Below, one piece after another: positions 31,518 through 36,509 of a DNA stretch of 36,509 nt. Positions within the stretch are counted from its first letter, which is position 1; each line of letters opens with the position of its first letter. The notes beneath the pieces were generated by a model. It was not told the origin of the DNA. It made no database searches and worked only from the letters and a program-made list of their open reading frames with translations. The stretch comes from Flavobacteriaceae bacterium (GTDB lineage Bacteria; Bacteroidota; Bacteroidia; Flavobacteriales; Flavobacteriaceae), in the NCBI GenBank assembly GCA_027073495.1, contig JALSVQ010000158.1, positions 1 to 36,509 on the forward strand, in the 5' to 3' direction. Made by a program: the position numbers and the translations under genes.

Positions 31518-32675
31518 TTATAATGTTCCTCTGCGGGCTTGCTCTGCTTCGATAGATTCAAATAATGCTTTAAAATTACCTTTTCCAAAAGACTGCGCAC
31601 CTTTACGTTGTATGATTTCAAAGAATAAAGTTGGTCTATCCGTTAATGGCTTTGTAAAAATCTGCAAAAGATAGCCCTCATCATCACGGTCTACCATTAT
31701 ACCGTGCTTTTTGAGTAAGTCCATATCTTCGGCTATTTTTCCTACACGATCGCCTACGGTATCATAATACGAACCAGGAACGTAAAGAAACTCAATACCG
31801 CGTTTTTTCATTTCGCTAACGGTAAAGACGATGTCATCTGTAGCAACAGCTATATGCTGTACACCTGCTCCTCCATAAAAATCAAGATACTCTTCTATTT
31901 GTGATTTTTTCTTTCCTTCTGCAGGTTCATTGATAGGGAATTTTATTCTACCATTTCCATTGGTCATTACCTTACTCATTAATGCGGTATATTCAGTAGA
32001 GATGTCTTTGTCATCAAAAGAAATTAGTTGTGCAAACCCCATAACGTCTTTATAGAATTTTCCCCAAACATTCATTTGATTCCAATCCACATTTCCAACC
32101 ATATGATCTATGAATTTCAAACCGCAATCTGATGGATTGTAGTGACTTTCCCATTTTTCAAATTTTGGCAAAAATGCTCCTTTATAATTTTTGCGTTCCA
32201 CAAAAACATGAACGGTATCACCATAGGTATGGATACCTGCACGTACTACTTCGCCGTGTTCGTCTTTTTCTACACGTGGTTCAAAATACGATTTTGCACC
32301 ACGTTTGGTTGTTTCTTCCCAAGATTTACGCGCATCTTCTACCCAAAGCGCTATTACTTTTACACCATCGCCATGTTTGGCTATATGATCAAAGATTCCT
32401 TGATTTTCTTTGTTAGGCATCGGAGTAGTAAAGATTAAACGTATTTTGTCTTGCACTACAACGTAGCTTGTACGGTCTTTCATTCCTGTTTCTAAACCTG
32501 CATAAGCAAGTGATTGAAAGCCAAGAGCTGTTTTGTAAAAATGTGCTGCTTGCTTAGCATTTCCTACATAAAACTCTACATAATCAGTACCCATAATTGG
32601 TAAAAAATCTGCGGCTTCATCGAATATTTTGTCCAAACTATATTCAAAGTCTTGTATGTTTTTTAAATCTGTCAT
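31518..32675 (-). CDS. hppD: 4-hydroxyphenylpyruvate dioxygenase
   Basis: HppD converts 4-hydroxyphenylpyruvate to homogentisate in tyrosine catabolism. The start at 32675 (MTDLKNIQDFEYSLDKIF) follows the hmgA stop by 20 bases; an in-frame ATG further upstream lies inside hmgA and is not used. The 385-residue protein has two VOC modules; the C-terminal one supplies the iron site: His in FIDHMVGNVDWNQMNVW, His in GGAGVQHIAVATDDI and Glu in TLFFEIIQRKG. All three ligands are present. It ends with QARRGTL. Immediately downstream is the operon's terminator. Confidence 0.95.
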   Translation of the reverse strand: MTDLKNIQDFEYSLDKIFDEAADFLPIMGTDYVEFYVGNAKQAAHFYKTALGFQSLAYAGLETGMKDRTSYVVVQDKIRLIFTTPMPNKENQGIFDHIAKHGDGVKVIALWVEDARKSWEETTKRGAKSYFEPRVEKDEHGEVVRAGIHTYGDTVHVFVERKNYKGAFLPKFEKWESHYNPSDCGLKFIDHMVGNVDWNQMNVWGKFYKDVMGFAQLISFDDKDISTEYTALMSKVMTNGNGRIKFPINEPAEGKKKSQIEEYLDFYGGAGVQHIAVATDDIVFTVSEMKKRGIEFLYVPGSYYDTVGDRVGKIAEDMDLLKKHGIMVDRDDEGYLLQIFTKPLTDRPTLFFEIIQRKGAQSFGKGNFKALFESIEAEQARRGTL

Positions 32676-32695
32676 TTTTTTTATTTTTATAATAA

Positions 32696-33853
32696 TTAAA
32701 GTAACCAACTTTTGTAATAATCACCAACTTCTAGTTTTAAAGCTTCTTCGGTAATCATCACAGGGCTGAAAGGATCTATCATTACAGCAAGTTCTTCGGT
32801 TTTTGTTTTCCCAACACTACGTTCTATAGCCCCAGGATGTGGGCCGTGAGGTATGCCTCCTGTATGCAGTGTAAACTGCCCTTCTTTGATATTGTTTCTA
32901 CTCATAAAATCACCGTCAACATAGTAGAGTATTTCATCAGAATCAATATTACTATGATGGTACGGCGCAGGAATTGCTTGCGGATGATAATCGTACATAC
33001 GTGGTACAAAAGAACAAACCACAAATCCTATCGCTTCCCATTGCTGATGTATCGGTGGTGGTAAATGTACACGCCCTGTTATCGGTTCAAAGTCATGAAT
33101 AGAGAAGGCGTAAGGATAATGAAATCCATCCCAACCAATAACATCAAAAGGGTGATTTTGGTGTGTGTATTCATAGAGAATTCCTTGTTTTTTTGACAAG
33201 ATTTTAAACTCACCTTTTTCGTCGTGTGTTTTTAAATTTTTTGGCAATCTAAAATCACGTTCACAAAATGGCGAATGCTCTAATAATTGACCAAAATCAT
33301 TACGATATCTTTTTGGTGTTACAATTGGGCTAAAAGATTCAATATAGAGTATTTTATTTTCTTGAGTATCAAAATCTATTTGATAGCTTGTTCCGCGAGG
33401 TATAATTAAATAATCACCATATTTAAAATCAAGGTCTCCATACATTGTATGCAATACTCCTGAGCCTTTATGGATAAAAAGCATTTCATCGGCATCTGAA
33501 TTTCTATAAAAATAGTTTTTATCAAATGTTTTTGGAGCAGCAAGTCCAATATGCAAATCATTATTTACAAACAATGTTTTTCTACTTGCTATATATTCTT
33601 CTTCAACAGGCAATGCAAAACCTTGAAAACTCATGGCTTTCATGTGTTTTTCTATGGCTATTTTTGGTGTTAAATCAGCTACTTTTTTTATTTCACTAAC
33701 TACTGTTGGTGGATAAAGATGGTAGATTAAGCTAGACATTCCCACAAAACCAGCTGTCCCAAATAATTCTTCTTGGTAGAGGCTTCCGTCAGGTTTTTTG
33801 AATGTAGTATGTCTTTTTGGTGGTATTTTTCCTAAGGTATGATATCTTGACAT
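32696..33853 (-). CDS. hmgA: Homogentisate 1,2-dioxygenase
   Basis: HmgA opens the homogentisate ring to maleylacetoacetate. The 385-residue protein starts MSRYHTLGKIPPKRHTTFKK and has the cupin core and iron-site region: MYDYHPQAIPAPYHHSNIDS followed by DEILYYVDGDFMSR, and HTGGIPHGPHPGAIERS near the C-terminus. It is the shorter bacteroidete type of the enzyme, less like the animal form. hppD follows at 20 bases, so substrate and product enzymes are co-expressed. The maleylacetoacetate isomerase and fumarylacetoacetase genes are not in the window. A TATCTTTG promoter box lies 139 bases upstream. Confidence 0.93.
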   Translation of the reverse strand: MSRYHTLGKIPPKRHTTFKKPDGSLYQEELFGTAGFVGMSSLIYHLYPPTVVSEIKKVADLTPKIAIEKHMKAMSFQGFALPVEEEYIASRKTLFVNNDLHIGLAAPKTFDKNYFYRNSDADEMLFIHKGSGVLHTMYGDLDFKYGDYLIIPRGTSYQIDFDTQENKILYIESFSPIVTPKRYRNDFGQLLEHSPFCERDFRLPKNLKTHDEKGEFKILSKKQGILYEYTHQNHPFDVIGWDGFHYPYAFSIHDFEPITGRVHLPPPIHQQWEAIGFVVCSFVPRMYDYHPQAIPAPYHHSNIDSDEILYYVDGDFMSRNNIKEGQFTLHTGGIPHGPHPGAIERSVGKTKTEELAVMIDPFSPVMITEEALKLEVGDYYKSWLL

Positions 33854-33991
33854 CGTTTTTGTATTTTTTAAAATTAATGGTATTGATTATTTGAAAACCG
33901 ATTATAAATATAAGATCTATTCAGGATTTCGCTTAAGCAATAGCTTTAATAAAATAGCTAATTCAATGTATATTTTGTCATTCATAGAAAA

Positions 33992-33999
33992 CAAAGATA
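33992..33999 (-). promoter_or_regulatory. Candidate promoter -7 element of hmgA-hppD
   Basis: TATCTTTG on the minus strand, an exact TAnnTTTG match, 138 bases before the hmgA ATG. A TTTG-like stretch follows upstream at a spacing shorter than usual. The long leader is atypical for this window and could hold regulatory sequence. Confidence 0.5.
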
Positions 34000-34023
34000 C
34001 AAATTTCTTATCACAAAAAAGAA

Positions 34024-34053
34024 AAGTGCAAATCCTTGATTGGATTTGCACTT
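34024..34053 (-). terminator. Intrinsic terminator of the OmpA-family gene
   Basis: A perfect 12-bp hairpin of AAGTGCAAATCC and GGATTTGCACTT with a six-base loop. On the minus strand it is followed by TTCTTTTTT. It lies 30 bases downstream of the OmpA-family stop codon. Confidence 0.85.
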
Positions 34054-34082
34054 GTTCAACTCAACAAAACAAACTTAAACTA

Positions 34083-35864
34083 TTATTCTGGACAGATGAC
34101 TTTCATCTCTGTTCTTCTATTTATTTGGTGGTCTGCTTCAGAACATTCCACACCGTTACTACAGTTATTTAACAATTTTGTTTCTCCATAACCAACACCA
34201 GATAATCTGTTGCGGTCAATACCTTGTGAAACAATATAATCTACTGCTGCACTTGCTCTATTTTGAGAGAGCGTTTGATTGTAGGCATCAGAACCTCTAG
34301 AATCGGTGTGTGATGATACTTCAATACGTACTTCTGGATTATCTTTCATAAACTGTACTAATCTATTTAATTCTGGTTTAGCATCGTCACGAATAAAGTA
34401 TTTAGCTAAATCATAATGAATGTTTTTAAGTGCTATCGCTTTACCACAATCTGCTTTTTCCATACAAATCTCAAGTTGTATAAATAGTGTTTTATTTCTA
34501 TCATATTCACTCGTTTTTATAGTTTCTGTTTGAGAGAAAAAGCCATTTTTCTTACCATATATTTTGTATTCAGTCATTTGTTTTACGTAGAACTTAAATT
34601 CTCCTTTAGCATCTGTTAATGTACTTTTTTGTGAATTGTCATTTTTCAAAACAACCGAAGCATCATTAAGTGCTGTTGTAGTATTACAAGCTACAGCATT
34701 ACCTTTTAAGATAAAGTTAGTATCTGTATATAGTATTTCTTTTTGAATAGGATTTTCTCCACAATTTTTGAATTCTTCTTTGTCAACTGTATTTTCAGCT
34801 AAATCGACATCATAGAGTTTTCCTTTGACAGTATAATCTCCTTTTTGAACACTAGTAAATACCACAGTTCCATAAGAATTTGTAGTTCCTGATTGAACGA
34901 TGTTACCATCTAAATCTACTAATACAACATCGGTATTTGGTAGTATTTTGTTGGTAAATTTATCTCTTGCAGTTACCGTTACATTACAACCACAAACGGA
35001 GCAACTTGTTTTTTCTTCTTTTTTCTCTTTTTTTACTTTTGGAGTAGCCATAGGACTATATGTTAAGCCTGCAAAGACACCTAAAGACTGGATTCCTTTT
35101 TCCCAAGGGAAATTATGTTCTCTGTATCGTGGTGTTTGTGATAAAAAATTCTCATTAGCTGCTGGCCCATCAAGTCTTATATCATAATGCATTTCTAAAA
35201 TACCTGGATAATCAGGGTCTTTTTCTACGCCATGTGCTGCTGCATGATGCATATAGTAGATACCTCCATCTACGCGAAACATTGGATTGAATTGGTAACC
35301 CATTCGCACTTGTGCTTTGTAGCTAAAGGCGCTTTTCTCATCATATCCTGAGTGAAAATTGATTAGTTGATCTGTAAACGTTCCTCCACTAGCTAGTACT
35401 GCAACGCGTCCTCCTTTGATAGATGCCATACCTGCACGTAAAGAGATATTGGTTGTTAGTTTGCCAGATTTACTGCGCATACGATATTCAGGTCCTATAC
35501 CATAGAAGAATCGTTTTATCTTGTTCTCATCTATTTTAGTACTTGTTACTAAATCGTATCCTCCACCAGCTGGGTAAAATAGATTATCTAAAGGCATGCT
35601 GTTTGTAGCCTTATTTGTGATATGATCTATATCAATACCTGCTCCCCAATTTCCCCAAAAACGAGCTACTGATGCACCGAACATCATGCCTCCTTTTTCT
35701 TCGATATATTTGCCAGAACTTTGGTAGTCTTGCCAAAAATCGTATCCGACGCGTGTGCTAAATTCCCATTTTTGTTGTGCTGTAGGACTTACAGTTTGTG
35801 CATTTCCTTTTGCAATAGTAAAAAAGGCAAAGGCTAGTGCTAATGTTTTAAATAAGTATTTCAT
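34083..35864 (-). CDS. OmpA-family outer membrane protein with carboxypeptidase-like and SUSD-type segments
   Basis: The 593-residue protein has a Sec signal (MKYLFKTLALAFAFFTIAKG, then NAQ), an N-terminal beta-barrel-like part of about 270 residues (FSTRVGYDFWQDYQSSGKYI, MFGASVARFWGNWGAGIDID), a Cys-rich linker SCSVCGCNVTVTARDKFTN leading into two carboxypeptidase-regulatory/CNA-B-like modules (DLDGNIVQSGTTNSYGTVVF, ASVVLKNDNSQKSTLTDAKG), and a C-terminal OmpA peptidoglycan-binding domain (IEVSSHTDSRGSDAYNQTLS, NRASAAVDYIVSQGI). This layout is usual for flavobacterial outer-membrane anchors. The call's SUSD wording reflects no evidence in the sequence: I see only barrel, CNA-B-like and OmpA parts. 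Promoter and terminator flank it. Confidence 0.87.
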   Translation of the reverse strand: MKYLFKTLALAFAFFTIAKGNAQTVSPTAQQKWEFSTRVGYDFWQDYQSSGKYIEEKGGMMFGASVARFWGNWGAGIDIDHITNKATNSMPLDNLFYPAGGGYDLVTSTKIDENKIKRFFYGIGPEYRMRSKSGKLTTNISLRAGMASIKGGRVAVLASGGTFTDQLINFHSGYDEKSAFSYKAQVRMGYQFNPMFRVDGGIYYMHHAAAHGVEKDPDYPGILEMHYDIRLDGPAANENFLSQTPRYREHNFPWEKGIQSLGVFAGLTYSPMATPKVKKEKKEEKTSCSVCGCNVTVTARDKFTNKILPNTDVVLVDLDGNIVQSGTTNSYGTVVFTSVQKGDYTVKGKLYDVDLAENTVDKEEFKNCGENPIQKEILYTDTNFILKGNAVACNTTTALNDASVVLKNDNSQKSTLTDAKGEFKFYVKQMTEYKIYGKKNGFFSQTETIKTSEYDRNKTLFIQLEICMEKADCGKAIALKNIHYDLAKYFIRDDAKPELNRLVQFMKDNPEVRIEVSSHTDSRGSDAYNQTLSQNRASAAVDYIVSQGIDRNRLSGVGYGETKLLNNCSNGVECSEADHQINRRTEMKVICPE

Positions 35865-35947
35865 AATTGTTGTATTTATTATTGTTACATCACTATATCA
35901 AGGTTTGTTGTTTTTGTTACCCCTTAGCTTTGTAATAATTAATTATG

Positions 35948-35955
35948 CAAATGTA
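35948..35955 (-). promoter_or_regulatory. Candidate promoter -7 element of the OmpA-family gene
   Basis: TACATTTG on the minus strand, an exact TAnnTTTG match, 83 bases before the ATG at 35864. The leader is moderately long. Confidence 0.45.
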
Positions 35956-36326
35956 TTTCAGACATGTTTACTGTGAAATAATGATTAGAGGAACGGGGTG
36001 CTTTTTTATATTAAAGTCACACTTCATCCTATTAAAAAAATTAATTATCAGCTAATAAAAATACATAATTGAAAAAAAAAAGTTTGTGAAATTAGTTGAG
36101 TCACAACGACCATGACTCTTGAAAAGAACTTTCTTATCGTTCTAGCGAAATGGCTTTTAATTTTCAAATTGATACAAAGATGTTTAAACTATTATAAATT
36201 TTTTATCAAATTGTTAAATCTTTTTTAATGCCTTATAGCGAAGCGGTCTATAATCTATTATCAAAAAATCGTATTTGCTAATAATTGAATTGTAGTAAGC
36301 TTTAATACAAATTGAGATAAAAATTG
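35956..36326. other. Divergent intergenic region between the OmpA-family gene and the manC-type gene
   Basis: About 370 AT-rich bases without a convincing gene on either strand. It holds an inverted repeat GAGTCA/TGACTC (36098-36118, nine-base spacer), the third copy of the CGAAGCG-loop hairpin at 36233-36253, and promoter boxes on both sides. I see no recognisable remnant or small RNA, though an unannotated small RNA cannot be excluded. Confidence 0.5.
36233..36253. repeat. Intergenic mini-hairpin, copy 3 (loop CGAAGCGGT)
   Basis: A perfect 6-bp stem TTATAG/CTATAA around the loop CGAAGCGGT, 74 bases before the manC-type promoter box. Shares the loop with copies at 3802-3830 and 24457-24477. 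Confidence 0.55.
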
Positions 36327-36334
36327 TATTTTTG
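36327..36334 (+). promoter_or_regulatory. Candidate promoter -7 element of the mannose-1-phosphate guanylyltransferase gene
   Basis: TATTTTTG fits TAnnTTTG and ends 26 bases before the ATG at 36361. A TTG lies upstream but at a spacing (about 12 bases) shorter than expected. Confidence 0.5.
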
Positions 36335-36360
36335 ACCAGAAAGATAAAAAACAGTTACAA

Positions 36361-36509
36361 ATGCAAACAAAAAATAATTATGCTATACTAATGGCTGGAG
36401 GTATCGGTTCGCGATTTTGGCCGATGAGCACTGCAGACTATCCCAAGCAATTTCACGATATGCTTGGAACAGGAAAAACATTGATACAGCATACTTTTGA
36501 TCGTTTAGC
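36361..36509 (+). CDS. Mannose-1-phosphate guanylyltransferase, N-terminal part (cut by window edge)
   Basis: The 49 visible codons start MQTKNNYAILMAGGIGSRFW and continue PMSTADYPKQFHDMLG and TLIQHTFDRL. The MAGGxGSRFWPxS and PKQF motifs are the nucleotide-binding start of ManC-type enzymes, which make GDP-mannose from mannose-1-phosphate and GTP. GDP-mannose would supply mannosyl or fucosyl donors to glycosyltransferases such as those at 6772-10278. The C-terminal part lies outside the window, so full length and any fused isomerase domain are unknown. Confidence 0.92.
   Translation, partial: MQTKNNYAILMAGGIGSRFWPMSTADYPKQFHDMLGTGKTLIQHTFDRL

Noticed and set aside
34083-35864. SusD-type segment in the OmpA-family protein
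   Set aside because: On re-reading, only a barrel-like part, CNA-B/carboxypeptidase-regulatory-like modules and an OmpA domain are supported. The SUSD wording in that feature's call should be ignored.
36091-36200. Possible short plus-strand gene starting MTLEKNFLIVLAKW
   Set aside because: It has no ribosome-binding context or relatives that I can see, and AT-rich spacers give such frames by chance.

Overview
The window is AT-rich, densely packed chromosomal DNA from a member of the Bacteroidota, most likely a marine-type Flavobacteriaceae. Pointers to this are a C-terminal type IX secretion sorting domain, DUF4296, bacteroidete-style lipoproteins, a LytTR regulator with a TPR histidine kinase, the hmgA-hppD pair, and repeated -7 elements of the form TAnnTTTG, the known Bacteroidota promoter motif. 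I see no rRNA, tRNA, insertion sequence, phage gene or CRISPR array. Most genes are on the minus strand. Gene families are named from recognised motifs; no database search was possible.

Layout. (1) 1-3727, minus: an apparent operon methylmalonyl-CoA epimerase > ribF > RCK potassium channel > membrane protein > small Cys protein > DinB-family protein (cut by the window edge). (2) 3914-6274, plus: PASTA membrane protein > rluD-type pseudouridine synthase > yaaA. (3) 6344-11464, minus: DUF4296 lipoprotein, polyprenol-phosphate mannosyltransferase-like GT2, menA, two GT2 enzymes behind ftsE, and tadA. (4) 11483-11896: an intergenic stretch holding the decayed 3' end of a second DinB-family gene and a terminator. 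(5) 11897-13417: a T9SS-secreted beta-propeller-like protein.

(6) 13514-24324, minus: the most unusual region, about 11 kb with sixteen tightly packed small genes: WGR-domain proteins, SUKH/SMI1-KNR4-like proteins (alone or fused to WGR, TPR or LRR), a HEAT-like protein, likely DUF6891 and DUF6678 members, and several unrecognised small proteins. Neighbouring genes share near-identical starts ([14 protein letters not shown], five copies) joined to different continuations. One WGR-SUKH gene is a recent tandem duplicate with its promoter region, cut short by a one-base deletion. It resembles a polyimmunity or conflict-type array that diversifies by recombination between paralogues; that reading is inference.

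(7) 24557-28288, minus: a five-gene cluster of zinc-ribbon protein > zinc-ribbon/helical protein > DUF6620-like protein > double zinc-ribbon protein > YdjI-type SPFH protein with a SHOCT tail, driven from a promoter whose -7 box lies between the arms of an 8-bp inverted repeat. (8) 28433-31467: TPR histidine kinase and LytTR regulator, and a TonB-C-like lipoprotein. (9) 31518-33853: hmgA-hppD tyrosine catabolism operon between a clear promoter and terminator. (10) 34083-35864: OmpA-family outer membrane protein with its own terminator. (11) 36361-end, plus: start of a mannose-1-phosphate guanylyltransferase, which together with the mannosyltransferase-like GT2 genes points to surface glycan synthesis.
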